From: Druceiella hillmani
Lineage: Eukaryota; Arthropoda; Insecta; Lepidoptera; Hepialidae
Assembly (NCBI GenBank): GCA_039881145.1
Contig: JAYKKI010000032.1
Span: 12,790,501 to 12,854,500, forward strand
Direction of reading: 5' to 3'
DNA: 64,000 nt
The notes below the pieces were generated by a model. The model was not told the DNA's origin, did no database searches, and worked only from the letters and a program-made list of their open reading frames with translations. Position 1 is the stretch's first letter, and each line of letters opens with the position of its first letter. The position numbers and the translations under genes were made by a program. Of the stretch, positions 1 through 11,138 are shown one piece after another.

Positions 1-98
1 ATAAGTTATATAATGTTAATAGCGTTAAAAAAAGTTATATAGCTTCTTGTTTCCACTATGGCAGTGTTTTACCGTTAATAGTAAGTGTACATTTTATA

Positions 99-100
<2 letters not shown>

Positions 101-144
<44 letters not shown>

Positions 145-230
145 GCATGCACGCACGCACGCACGCGCACACACGTGCACGCGCACACACGCATACACGC
201 ACTCACGCACACACGCACACACACACACAC
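101..230. repeat. CA-rich microsatellite, compound (CA)n/(CACG)n
   Basis: An uninterrupted run of CA dinucleotides passes into CACG and CACACG variants. The plus-strand open frame across it (47-301, Thr-His repeats) is a by-product of the repeat and is not a gene. Confidence 0.97.
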
Positions 231-532
231 CTTTGTATACATGTTCGTCAATATTGGCAAATAAAGTATTAGTATTAAGAGAAGCTTTATTTATATTCTA
301 AAATAATAAAGATGATTTTAATGTAAAACATTGAAATTAACCGGTTACCACTATCGATAAATATTACCATTTTATTTTCGATTGAATTTTAAAAAAGCTC
401 TTCAATGATATCATATTCGATGGTGGTCCGTGAGAAAAAAAGTGCTCTAAGGCTTAATTTATGGTGTATAGAATGATAATAGAATTTTTAGATTAATTGT
501 CTATCTGTCTGTATGTTATTTTGTCTGTCAAT
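231..532. other. Unassigned AT-rich DNA
   Basis: Nothing recognisable except a single TATCGATA (353-360), which matches the DREF-type motif of insects but is expected by chance in DNA of this length. Confidence 0.5.
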
Positions 533-885
533 CACGCAAAATCTACTGGACGGATGTTCATGACCTTTGTTATGGTAATGGTTTACAACCAAGAAGCAAT
601 ATAGAGAACAAACAATTTTTTCATATGAGATCCTAATGAGATTTAGCTGATTCTGTGGGATCTAACGCAACATATAGATACATGTGTGATAGAATTCGGA
701 ACCCTAAAAATGAAGATATGGTAGATTGAAATTTCAATACAAAGCGCAATAACTTGAAAAATATTTATTTTTGTAATGATATAATTGGCCTTGTGTATAT
801 TTGATTTTAACCTTCAATCTTACTGTTAATAATAATTTGTAAAGACCCACGTGAACGAATCGAAGGGCACAGCTAATGTTAACTA
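533..885 (+). mobile_element. Decayed interspersed repeat, retroelement-tail-like
   Basis: The segment opens with a degenerate 'aaatctactggacggat' block and closes with 'cgaagggcacagctaatg'. Both resemble blocks found at the 3' ends of very common lepidopteran interspersed repeats. The following 900-975 looks like another worn copy of the opening block ('ctgaataaatctacac'). The assignment is from memory of such repeats and the copy is heavily mutated, so family and exact edges are uncertain. Confidence 0.4.
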
Positions 886-1052
886 AAAATATAAAATCGA
901 AAATTTGGCTGTGTCAATGTTTGTTACTCTGTAACTCCATAATTTCTGAATAAATCTACACAAAATTTAAGTTTGGAATAAGAATGGATATTAACCTGGA
1001 TTAACATATTGGCTATCTTTCCCGAAGTCCTAATTCTTCTACTTGGTCCTAT

Positions 1053-1240
1053 TCTTCATTTTTTAAGGTCGTGTCCTCAGAAGGCATTCGTGGCTTTATG
1101 TACAAGCGTCCTCCACTTTGTCCAGTTTTCAAGTTCCCTTAGGGCTGTTGTTACAGGAAAACTAGTGATAGCGGTTACTTGGTCAAACCAATGGCTGGTT
1201 AATCGGCCGCGGGGCTTTTTTCCTTCCATTTTGCGTCTCA
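1053..1240 (-). pseudogene. Non-LTR retrotransposon, C-terminal fragment
   Basis: On the minus strand the reading contains Pro-Arg-Gly-Arg then Trp-Phe-Asp-Gln-Val, followed about 20 residues later by Trp-Thr-Lys-Trp-Arg-x-Leu-Val and a Gly-His-Asp-Leu terminus. This order (GRP-x-RW-D, then W-x-x-LV, then GHD) is the usual C-terminal tail after the reverse transcriptase of insect LINEs. An in-frame stop precedes GHDL and no reverse transcriptase core is visible upstream, so it is a dead 3' fragment. A 128-codon plus-strand frame over the same bases (1009-1395) is its antisense shadow. Confidence 0.65.
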
Positions 1241-1726
1241 AACCAACTTGTAGAGGTTACTGGTCACCGGCGGGCGGTGTGACCAAATTAACTGAGAATC
1301 CTTTGGTAATCGTCGCAAATCTAGTTTTGGTGCTTAGCTGCTTATATGTGTATACAAACGTACGCACGCACCCGTATTTTTGTAGACACATCTAGCTAAT
1401 ATAATTATAAAGTATTCAATTTTTTATTCGTCTGTGGAGCCCTGACAATCGATTTGTTTAAAAAAAATTGCGTTATTGCGATTTTTATTTGACGAGCGAA
1501 GGGTCCATTGCAAGTTAGGGTTTTCTTCCGTCCTCTCTTTATTTTCGACATTTAGCTCCTCGGCTGCCTACAGTTTCTGACTAAAACATTACATTGAGCT
1601 AAAATTATTTACAATGGAAAACACTAGTTCTTGATAAAAATGTTTATGCTGCTAGCAGAAATGGATTATATTTAGTGACACTGCGTCCAAAAACTTGATA
1701 CGTTGTAATTTTCCAAAGCAATGGAA
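1241..1726. other. Unassigned, possibly further repeat debris
   Basis: Contains a 'gacgagcgaagggtcc' block and 'catttagctcctcggctgc', which have the look of worn interspersed repeat, but I cannot assign a family. No open frame of note. Confidence 0.3.
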
Positions 1727-1832
1727 AGATGATCTATTTACAAGGTTATAATACTTTGTTTTGTTTTGCTGTAAGATTAAAGATGATCAAAGATGATCTA
1801 TTTACAAGGTTACAACACTTTGTTTTGCTTGC
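1727..1832. repeat. Short tandem duplication, offset 64 bp
   Basis: 'agatgatctatttacaagg' followed by 'ttataatactttgttttg' occurs at about 1727 and again at about 1791 with few changes. Two copies only. Confidence 0.85.
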
Positions 1833-3029
1833 ACAATAGCCGCAGGTGTCACGAGATTGATGTGCGCTTGTGTAAGTGAGATTTGATGAGTTCATACGAC
1901 TCAACTACGTTCATACGATAACTGTTCAAAGGTGTATGTGGAGGTCACTGTAGCACTTACATAAAGGCGATAGACGCATTGTTTGGTGGGGACGTAGTGT
2001 TTTTATACAAGTGTATAGATTCTTAACGATTATTAAATTATAAATAATATTATTATTCTTACAATAGCAGTAATGTCTGTTTTGTTAATATCGTTGGCCA
2101 CTTTTTCTTCGTCAAGTGTTGTAACTTACTGACTACTCTGTTGTTCAAGTTACAATTATTTTAGTGTTTATAAAATTGGAAACACTGAATATTTATGCAA
2201 TCATCCCGATGTCTCTGTATCTGTAATTTTTCTTAAAGATCATTTGCCATAGAAAGTGAAAATTTAGATTATATGTCATTGAAAATTAAGATTTGCCTAT
2301 TAAGAATTAGAATTGTTGATTAAGTAACAGACAGTATTTACAGAAAATTGTCTTCCCATTCAAAAGGACATTTTTAGGAATGAAACAACAGTTCAAATGT
2401 CATCTTTTTGGGTATAAAAAGAAAGCTTATTAAAATATAAATTTCGAAATATATAATTTTAAGATATTTGAAAAATTTGTCCCCGCTTACGATCTCAGAA
2501 ACTTCAGAATAATTTTTTGTTGGTCGTATTCGACGAATTTTAAATTTTGATATTTTGGGAAATTTGGTATATTGCCAATTATAAAATTCGTGCCTTTAAC
2601 TTAGTTAAGAATCTTTGTTTTTTATTTATGAACAATTATATTACTTCTTTGGCTACAGTAGAATTAAAAAAAAATACGTTGCTGCTGACAACGGGAAACA
2701 AATAAGAAAGTAATATTTTTAGGCTTTGAATGCGTAATACCGTATATCAGTATAAAAGTTTTTACAGTTTTGCTGTAAATCAACTGAATAAGAATTAGTA
2801 AAAGATGGACTATGTTTAAGAATACGAGAGTGAGTAATTAACATGAACTTAAAAGTATTCCAGAGGTAAGTACACCGGTGGTTCTTCAAGTTTATATTGA
2901 AAACGTGCCGCCGTCTAAATGCGTCTACACTTGTTTTCAAAAATACCTTAATATACCGTGAAATCATAATATATACGAGAAGGACATTACGTTTATAATT
3001 TGCAATTTAAAATATTTCGTTCAACCATG
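1833..3029. other. Unassigned AT-rich DNA
   Basis: No repeat, gene or RNA recognised. An 82-codon minus-strand frame (2719-2967) has no recognisable features. Confidence 0.5.
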
Positions 3030-3260
3030 TCGAATAATCGTCATCCGTGTCTCGTCGCGGTTACCTAATGACATGTGTATCGTGATTTTCTTAACTAGCG
3101 TAATAGAGATCTGCTCTCAAGGCTGTCGTCACATTTGATGTGGTGCAGTCTGTGAAGTCATCGTCGACTGTCGTTATGCCGCGCGATTGATGCGCAAAGT
3201 TCTATTGGAATTAATGAGATTTCTCGAGACGTCTAAGATTCATATTGAAAATTATGAATA
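3030..3260. promoter_or_regulatory. Higher-complexity island, possible cis-regulatory element
   Basis: This stretch is clearly richer in GC and CpG than its flanks, has no long open frame, and contains homeodomain-type cores ('gaattaatgag'), a 'gcgcgattgatgcgcaa' imperfect dyad and a TGACGTCA palindrome near its right edge (about 3263-3270). In AT-rich insect intergenic DNA such islands are often conserved enhancers. This is inference from composition and motifs only. Confidence 0.2.
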
Positions 3261-3539
3261 TTTGACGTCATTGCTCCACTATTGTAATGGTCAGTATCTG
3301 AATTTGCTATGGGAGTTGGGAAAAGTAGTTTTTCTCCATAGGTAATATAACTTATCAGGTATTTAATAGGTTAATATTTAGATGAGGCTTCTATGATTTA
3401 GCATGCAATTGGTTAAAATGTAATGTTTATGTTGTGACTTCGTTTTCTTTTTCTGTGGCTAATCTGATCTTTTTAATTTTACTTATTTTACGTAATAGTG
3501 TTTTCTTCTTGTATTAGTCTGTTTGTTTTTTGTTGTTCT
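3261..3539. other. Unassigned AT-rich DNA
   Basis: Nothing recognisable between the preceding island and the start of the 93-bp array. Confidence 0.4.
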
Positions 3540-4900
3540 TATATTGTATTGATGGTCTTATAAATGGAAAGGAATTTGTATATACTAATTTTCTAATGTT
3601 GTGGTTATGGCCTTGTAAATGAAAAGAATTTGTATATACTAATTTATAATTTTATCGCTTTGAGAGCTTTTTCACTTCTCTAATGATGTGGTTATGTTCT
3701 TATAAATGAAAAGAATTTGTATATACTAATTGGAAGATTTAATTATATCGTTTTGAAAACTTTTGCACTTTTCTAATGGTGTGGTTATGGCCTTATAAAT
3801 GAACAGAATTTGTATATTCTAATTCGAAGATTTAGTTACATCGCTTTGAAAACTTTTGCACTTTTCTAATGGTGTGGTTATGGCCTTATAAATGAACAGA
3901 ATTTGTATATTCTAATTCGAAGATTTAGTTACATCGCTTTGAAAACTTTTGCACTTTTCTAATGGTGTGGTTATGGCCTTATAAATGAACAGAATTTGTA
4001 TATTCTAATTCGAAGATTTAGTTACATCGCTTTGAAAACTTTTGCACTTTTCTAATGGTGTGGTTATGGCCTTATAAATGAACAGAATTTGTATATTCTA
4101 ATTCGAAGATTTAGTTACGTCGCTTGAAAACTTTTTCACTCTTTTAATGATGTGGTTATGACCTTATAAATGAAAAGAATTGTATATAATAATTCAAAGA
4201 TTTAGTTACATCGCTTTGAAAACTTTTTCCCTTTTCTAATATTGTGGTTATGGCTTTATAAATGAAAATAATTTGTATATACTAATTTAAAGATTTAGTT
4301 ACATCGCTTTGAAAACTTTTTCCCTTTTCTAATATTGTGGTTGTGGCTTTTAAATGAAAATAATTTGTATATACTAATTTAAAGATTTAGTTATATCGCT
4401 GTGAAAACTTTTTCACTTTTCTAATGATTTAGTTATGGTCTTATAAATGAACAGAATTTGTATATTCTAATTCGAAGATTTAGTTACGTCGCTTGAAAAC
4501 TTTTTCACTCTTTTAATGATGTGGTTATGACCTTATAAATGAAAAGAATTGTATATAATAATTCAAAGATTTAGTTACATCGCTTTGAAAACTTTTTCCC
4601 TTTTCTAATATTGTGGTTATGGCTTTATAAATGAAAATAATTTGTATATACTAATTTAAAGATTTAGTTACATCGCTTTGAAAACTTTTTCCCTTTTCTA
4701 ATATTGTGGTTGTGGCTTTTAAATGAAAATAATTTGTATATACTAATTTAAAGATTTAGTTATATCGCTGTGAAAACTTTTTCACTTTTCTAATGATTTA
4801 GTTATGGTCTTATAAATGAACAGAATTTGTATATTTAAAGATTTAGTTATACGCTTTAAAAAAATTGTCGTTTTTCTAATGACGTGGTTATATAAAGAAA
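3540..4900. repeat. 93-bp satellite array with a 368-bp higher-order duplication
   Basis: About 14-15 monomers marked by 'gtggttatggccttataaatg' variants. Spacing of GTGGTTA is 93 bp at 3781, 3874, 3967 and 4060, and 87-93 bp elsewhere. Monomers from 3781 to about 4100 are nearly identical. The four-monomer block starting at 4082 recurs at 4450 (offset 368 bp), including private variants such as 'aaaagaattgtatataata', so the block was duplicated as a unit. Non-coding. Confidence 0.95.
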
Positions 4901-5221
4901 TATAAATATTTTTCGTTGTAATCGTAAATGTTGACTCTGATTTTTTCAGAAATTCTTGATAAATTTCACTTTTGGTTTAACATTTTCTACTTTGATCCAT
5001 TGAATCACCAGTATGAATAACAGACACGTTCCTCGTTATCGTTAACCTCTTCTTATGTAGATGAAATAGATACTATTACAAAATTACATTATACGCTGAA
5101 AGAGGCTTTTCAAAGTAATTATAGAAAATTATGCAAAGCGTATGGGCCTTAAGTGAACGAAAAAAATAATATAGGCATTCTGTAAGAAAAGAAAATCATA
5201 TTGAAATAAGTGCATATAAAT
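4901..5221. other. Unassigned AT-rich DNA
   Basis: No feature recognised; it may include more of the decayed LINE that follows. Confidence 0.4.
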
Positions 5222-5720
5222 TTGAGACAGTGGAGAGCTTTTACTTACTTGGGACTCTGATTAACTGTCGAAATGAGATTCTCCCTGGAAATCCGAAAGT
5301 CATGTCTTTTAATAGAACTTTCTATGGAACAAAAAACATATTTAGATTTTAAGCTATTAAAGCGAAACATTTATATAAAGTGTTGGGTATGCCTTGTTTT
5401 ACAGTTCCGAAATATAAAAAAACACTTTGATATTGATTCAAAACATTAACAAAATGTTCTGAATCAATATCAAAGTTTTTTTTTTGCAAGAAACGTACTT
5501 TACAATATCCTCGGAGCTGTAAACGGAAGTAATAAATGGCGAAAGAGATATCATTCAGTAATATATAAAACTTTTCAAGACACAGATATAATAAAAGTGA
5601 TCACAATCAATCGTCTAAACTAGACTGGACACGTTTAAACTTAAACTACGATTGGAAAGATTCCATTGATAATGATTTTAAAATTCTAAATTCTAAAATT
5701 AGTATTATGTTGGAAAGAAG
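5222..5720 (+). pseudogene. Decayed non-LTR retrotransposon, reverse transcriptase C-terminal region
   Basis: Conceptual reading gives Val-Glu-Ser-Phe-Thr-Tyr-Leu-Gly-Thr-Leu-Ile near 5230, the 'fkYLGs-i' motif found after the catalytic core of LINE reverse transcriptases. After about 250 bp comes Ile-Leu-Gly-Ala-Val-Asn then Lys-Trp-Arg-Lys-Arg-Tyr, then Asn-Arg-Leu-Asn-stop-Thr-Gly-His-Val, matching the family's ILGp-n-WR-RyN...iNRLrW-GHV block. Stops and frame changes are frequent, and a 69-bp hairpin (5416-5484) sits between the two blocks where coding sequence would be expected. Clade cannot be fixed by eye (RTE- or CR1-like). Dead copy. Confidence 0.65.
5416..5484. repeat. Near-perfect inverted repeat, 32-bp arms, 5-bp loop
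   Basis: Left arm 5416-5447 and right arm 5453-5484 are complementary at 30 of 32 positions; the core is 'actttgatattgattca' and its complement. The outer ends are A-runs against T-runs. It interrupts the LINE remnant around it. Confidence 0.93.
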
Positions 5721-5824
5721 GAAATTATCTAGTTAATACTCCAAAGAAATTACGTCAATAACCGAGAACTGTTAAGTTACTAAATGATGATGAGGACTGC
5801 TTGATAACTTTCTTTTGAAAGTGT

Positions 5825-5990
5825 TTTAGGGTTCCTTACTACGAAAGGGAAAACGGAAGACTTATAAGATCACTCCCTTGTCTGTCTATTTTTTACTTTT
5901 CCTCAGAAATAGCTTGACGTTGAAACTTGAAATTTTGCATTGTATAAAACGTATTAACTCGCATATATTTTAATAGCTAATATTTAAAAA
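5825..5990 (+). mobile_element. Decayed 'agggttccgtac'-type interspersed repeat
   Basis: 'tttagggttccttactacga' followed by 'aaaacggaagacttataag', 'gtctgtctat' and 'gcttgacgttgaaacttga'. This order of blocks is a worn version of a repeat that is very frequent in lepidopteran genomes. A short piece of the same type ('tagggttccgtaatt') is at about 16,697. Family name not assigned. Confidence 0.45.
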
Positions 5991-6181
5991 TATTCACATG
6001 ATAATTTTAGGGGAGACAAATTAAGAACATGATATATTTATTTAAATTCCATATACAGCGTGGGGTATACTTTGAAAGAGGTAATTATTAGGGTATCGAA
6101 AATATTTTTTTCATAATTTTAAATATTATAGCTTCAGAGATATATTATTTATATATTTCTGTACTTTAATGTATCTAATTG

Positions 6182-6345
6182 ATACATATGGCGGACTTAT
6201 TGCTACAAGAACAATATCTTACAGCCAACCAGAATACCAGTCCAGCCCCGCTCGGCGGGCGACCGGGAATCGAACCCGGTTCCCGCAGTGCGTCTCGCAG
6301 TCAAAGGCCGTATACGTTGTGATCAATCCAACACACCACGGTGAC
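6182..6345 (-). mobile_element. tRNA-derived SINE
   Basis: On the minus strand a B box (GGTTCGATTCC, 6266-6276) follows an A-box-like 'tggtgtgttgg' (about 6329-6339), at close to tRNA spacing. The head is followed on that strand by a GC-rich body and 'agcaataagtccgccat', a tail block shared with lepidopteran SINE and LINE 3' ends. There is no convincing acceptor stem, so it is a SINE rather than a tRNA gene. A plus-strand 67-codon frame here is incidental. Confidence 0.6.
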
Positions 6346-6487
6346 GATACTGATAAATATAAAAAAAAATAAGCTCTTCCATCCACCTTTAACTCAACCT
6401 AATACGATGACACAAATACTGATTATACAGGCTTATGCAAAGGCTGAGGAAAACGAGTGATTAACGCAGATCTTACAATTGTTGAAA

Positions 6488-6499
6488 TATACACACACA

Positions 6500-6531
<32 letters not shown>

Positions 6532-6541
6532 CAAAAAAAAA

Positions 6542-6573
<32 letters not shown>

Positions 6574-6576
6574 TTT

Positions 6577-6633
<57 letters not shown>
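6488..6633. repeat. Compound microsatellite (CA/CACG)n then (TA)n
   Basis: CA/CACG repeats to about 6532, a short A-run, then TA dinucleotides with one 'ttttga' interruption to about 6633. The minus-strand Tyr-Ile repeat frame over it is an artefact. Confidence 0.97.
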
Positions 6634-6635
<2 letters not shown>

Positions 6636-6959
6636 TTTTAATAGAAAATATATTTACGTTGTGATAAATTGATATTTGTAAATAGTTTAATAGGAGTACT
6701 ATGTCCCTTAAGTATTTATAAGTATCTAAATGTGTACGCAAACCTCATAGTGCGAGTTATACTCGTGCTTGACAGGTTTTTTATATCCTAATAAAATACT
6801 AATGTCATCTAAGGTAACAGTGACACACTATTCACGGTAAATGTTGTGTTATCTGTTACAATATTATTGTCAACCTAGTGATCTAACACCCGCTGACCAG
6901 AATTAACATTTACTCTATCATACAGATCTGCTGGTGATGGCTGTTTATGTAAATATATG
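6634..6959. other. Unassigned AT-rich DNA
   Basis: Nothing recognisable. Confidence 0.4.
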
Positions 6960-7265
6960 TACTTATGAGATCAACATATCGTCAGCCAGGGTACAGTCCA
7001 CATGCTCACTTTCGGATCGGATACAAGCTCAGACGGAATAAATTGGAGGTCGGAAGCGTTAGAAATAAATCACCCCGTCAAGGGATTGAGGGCTACGTGA
7101 CGGGATTAGCGATAAAAATCACTGCGCGACAGCGGACGTGAGATGACTGCTGTAATCATCATTATTGTAATGTCGAAGGACATTGATCGAGAACTGTCTG
7201 CGTCATCGTCGAGTATGCTAGACGGAGGTCGCGTCTGTACGCCCTTCAGGTGATAATTTGCATTT
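6960..7265. promoter_or_regulatory. Higher-complexity island, possible enhancer
   Basis: About 300 bp of markedly higher GC with no open frame, ending in 'tgataatttgcat' which contains a POU-type octamer ATTTGCAT (7256-7263). TAAT and GATTA cores are present, e.g. 'gggattagcgataaaaatc'. Composition change and motif content suggest a conserved regulatory block; no direct evidence of function. Confidence 0.22.
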
Positions 7266-7612
7266 GCGTTAAAATATGTACATGTGATGGAAACCCACCG
7301 GTTTTACTAGAGATTAATAAGCTAATCTTATGTTGCTATTTAAATCTTTTTATTGTTCACTAGTGTTTACCCCTTAATATAATGTTTTTCGTCTACTTCT
7401 AGTTTATGACACTTGTTGATTATAATTATATGCTGTGAAACTAAGGGATAAATTTGACGTTGATATTTGGATATTAGCTAGCAATAATCAATATACACAA
7501 CAAAAGTCAACTATAACATTTTTTTATCTTAAGTCATTACTGGAACTTTATCCATTTTGTTGTCTTTCATTCTAAATTTCATCCTAACAAATTAAATATA
7601 CGGTCTTGACTG
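7266..7612. other. Unassigned AT-rich DNA
   Basis: Nothing recognisable. Confidence 0.4.
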
Positions 7613-8050
7613 AGAAATTTATCATGTAGTAACATAAATGTTAAATATCCCAGGACAAGTTCTCTTTGAAGAGTAATCAATTGTTGGACTAACAAAAAAA
7701 TTGTTGTAAACCAAAGCAATGCAAATTTCAAAAGCACTTTTCCACATACGAAACTGAAAATGTGGTAAATTCTAAAATTAAAATATTATTAAATTTGAAT
7801 TTGGTAAGTTTCATGTTGCTTTCGATTACCTTGAATACATGATTATAAATACGAAAACTTGACACGTTTAAGTGTTTATAGTATTTTAATTTTAAAATTT
7901 ACCACATTTTGAGTTTCGTCTGTGGAAAAGTGCTTTTGAAACTGGCATTGCTTGAACTTCAAAAATTTCGTCAGCGAAACGATTTATTATTCTCCGAAGA
8001 GAATTTGTACTAGGGTTTTTAACATTATATTTTTGACGGGATAATTTTAA
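7613..8050. mobile_element. Foldback (long terminal inverted repeat) MITE
   Basis: Two arms of roughly 150-180 bp face each other: left about 7613-7795, right about 7888-8050. The inner parts match well ('caaaagcacttttccaca' on the left against its complement on the right, plus 'aatgtggtaaatt'), and the outer parts ('aatgttaaa', 'acaagttctct') are more worn. The centre (about 90 bp) is unrelated. Long arms, no coding capacity and small size fit a foldback-type non-autonomous DNA transposon. I could not define a clear target duplication; a TA or ATA at each end is possible. Confidence 0.7.
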
Positions 8051-10170
8051 TAAGAATTGTTCATGACAATGAAATTGATAAAAAAATCCAGGCGGCTAAT
8101 TATAATTACTGATTGGTAAAAGCGTTTTGTGTTAATTAATTGTGGCGTGTGGTTCTATACCCGATTACAAGACTAAATAAATAATATATTCTTCTATAAA
8201 TTTGAACGTAAATGAATATTATACCATAATACGGTTAAAATAAAATCCTATTATAGTCCCCTTTTTTGCCTGGGCAATGTCAGCACTGGCAGCGAATATA
8301 TTAATGTTTTGAATGCTTATGAAGAATTTTCTTTATTCAAATTGTTATTTCCAAATTGTTGAGTAAGATTAAGTAATTTCATTTATTCGTTTTTTGTTAA
8401 ATCGGATTAAAATACAGAAACCTATGCAAGACGTATGTCATTCACAACTTTTTTAGATGCTTATAGGTACCTTTTATAGTTTTAGCAGTTTACAATAATA
8501 CCTGCGCGCTCAGCACGTGTTTTTGTATATAGTACTCTCTGAATACATCGATATTTGTATATAAAGTGAAAATGTAAATAAACTATGAAAGTTGGAGTTA
8601 CTGTGTTCGATTTGTTAGACCATAATTGCCGTTTGCTTTATATCGTTTAAGTTATATCATCAAACAGATAACAGTTGTCGAATAAGTAGCCAATTCAGTG
8701 TACAATTTGAGAAGCTTAATCGAAGAAGGCTGTCAAGAGATCCTACACAGTCGGTGGCCTATTTTCTCAATAGATGTTTACTTTGACAAACTTAAGAGCG
8801 CTCTGTGAGACTTGTATTGCGCTAAGTTTCGTCAGTCGCCACTTAAGATATATAAACTTGTCCCAGGTTTAATGTTTAAACAACCACTTAATATTATATT
8901 TAACGATTACCTTGTTTAATTAGGAAGATTCAAATAGTTTGAATTTCAATTGTTCAAACGTTTTGCTTTGAGATCAAGACCGTTTAAATAGTGTTAGATA
9001 AGTCAAATTAAGGTTTCGTCGCGTGTAGTTAACAAGAGCATTTTGTGACTGGATCAAAATATTCGTGTTATGGACTTTACAGTCCAAGAATAGGGGTTTG
9101 CTTTCTTTTGTTTGTTTGTCACGTGATATCGTTGAATCATGTTCCTTGACATTTTGGTATTATTTTTGACATTCATAGACGTAATTATATGGTATGACAG
9201 GCAGTCAGAGCCCCGCACTTGGGTGTTGTTGGATTGGAGAATTCGACGTCCACCAGATTTCTGTCACTGTTGACTATGAAATCAGGAGAGAGCTCGCTAG
9301 GGTCGACTCCTCGTCAGTTAGAGACGATTTCGTTATTAATTAAAATAGTACTTACAATTTTTACCATAATTTAAATACAGATTGCTTGAACTTGACCTGT
9401 CAATCTAAACTGTACTGAAGATGAAGCTTGTACTGATATCTTGAAGATGTTCATACTGATGGTTTTGCAGTGTTGTAACTTCTCTTATATGCCGCCAGGT
9501 GATCCCATTGTGCGACCGCCGATTGTCATGCCAGGTGCTATAAACCCACCGCTTCTCGATCAATGCGTTGGTTACAGCGGTCGTCGTGAACCGTAATAAC
9601 ATTATATGAAATAAATAAGTTTAGGTACCTGCGCGTGAGGGGATTAAAATTGAGAGCTCATTGACATATGATAGTTCTTTTTAGTTCTGAAATTTACAAT
9701 TTTGTTAAATATTTTCCTCCGTGTATCCGTTTCCTGTGCCCATCAATCTGTCAAAGCTTCGGGGCTTCTACCATTTATGATATACAGAATTCACGTGGAC
9801 TAAAGTAATGCAAGTTATGTATTAAACCATACTTTTATTTCTTATAACTTTTTACCTAATCCGTTTGCATTAATTAGGAATATCGTGACCGAGTTATAAA
9901 AGAGAAAATTTTGTATGCTGTCCCATGGGAACGACGTTCGAATTTGGAAATTCGGAGTACAGGGTTTTGGTTAATATATGGTAAAATTCAATAAAGACAA
10001 TACCACGTGCAAGTAAGAACCTATAAAACACCATAAAAGATGAGCATCGAACTAATTCTGATTTTGAGGTAAGTAGTATTCTATATAAGTTAAAATATTC
10101 GTTTGTCAAATTTAGTATATATGCGTTCAAAAATTACGGAGTTACCATTCATTAATCCAAACTTTCGCAT
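8051..10170. other. Unassigned DNA, one short conserved-looking frame
   Basis: No repeat or gene recognised. Around 9205-9344 a plus-strand frame stays open and ends in Asp-Asp-Phe-Val-Ile-Asn-stop after a stretch rich in Arg, Glu, Asp and Ser. It matches no family I know and may be chance or debris. A 65-codon minus frame (9405-9602) lies in a locally GC-richer patch, also unrecognised. Confidence 0.35.
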
Positions 10171-11079
10171 TTATAATAGTAATTAGATAGCGATAATGAA
10201 ATATATCATAGGTTGTTGAAACTTTTAATATACGCGGTTCCCTGAACGTGTGTAATGATTTACTAAATATTTTATAATAGTAATTAGATAGCGATAATGA
10301 AATATATCATAGGTTGTTGAAACTTTTAATATACGCGGTGCCCTGAATGTGTGTAATGATTTACTAAATATTTTATAATAGTAATTAGATAGCGATAATG
10401 AAATATATTATAGGTTGTTGAAACTTTTAATATACGCGGTGCCCTGAATGTGTGTAATGATTTACTAAATATTTTATAATTGTAATTAGATAGCGATAAT
10501 GAAATATATCATAGGTTGTTGAAACTTTTAATATACGCGGTGCCCTGAATGTGTGTAATGATTTACTAAATATTTTATAATAGTAATTAGATAGCGATAA
10601 TGAAATATATCATAGGTTGTTGAAACTTTTAATATACGCGGTGCCCTGAATGTGTGTAATGATTTACTAAATATTTTATAATAGTAATTAGATAGCGATA
10701 ATGAAATATATTATAGGTTGTTGAAACTTTTAATATACGCGGTGCCCTGAATGTGTGCAATGATTTACTAAATATTTTATAATTGTAATTAGATAGCGAT
10801 AATGAAATATATCATAGGTTGTTGAAACTTTTAATATACGCGGGGCCCTGAATGTGTGTAATGATTTACTAAATATTTTATAATAGTAATTAGATAGCGA
10901 TAATGAAATATATCATAGGTTGTTGAAACTTTTAATATACGCGGTGCCCTGAATGTGTGTAACGATTTACTAAATATTTTATAATTGTAATTAGATAGCG
11001 ATAATGAAATATATCATAGGTTGTTGAAACTTTTAATATACGCGGTGCCCTAAATGTGCGTAATGATTTACTAAATATT
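10171..11079. repeat. 101-bp satellite array, nine monomers, trimeric higher-order structure
   Basis: 'agatagcgataatgaaa' recurs exactly every 101 bp (10185, 10286, 10387, 10488, 10589, 10690, 10791, 10892, 10993). Monomer variants repeat with period three: monomers 3 and 6 share 'attatagg' in place of 'atcatagg', and monomers 4 and 7 begin with 'ataattg' rather than 'ataatag'. That points to a 303-bp unit having been copied. Very homogeneous, so recently expanded or converted. Confidence 0.96.
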
Positions 11080-11138
11080 TTTTTTGGAAATGTTATTCAC
11101 AACACGGGCCTTTTAAAATGCTACAAAGCATGTGTTGT

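Noticed and set aside
1009..1395. A 128-codon plus-strand frame with hydrophobic segments
   Set aside because: It does not begin with ATG and is antisense to a recognisable LINE C-terminus.
6433..6741. Tyr-Ile repeat frame with a Cys-Val run (and similar frames at 47-301 and 26,109-26,333)
   Set aside because: These are translations of CA and TA microsatellites.
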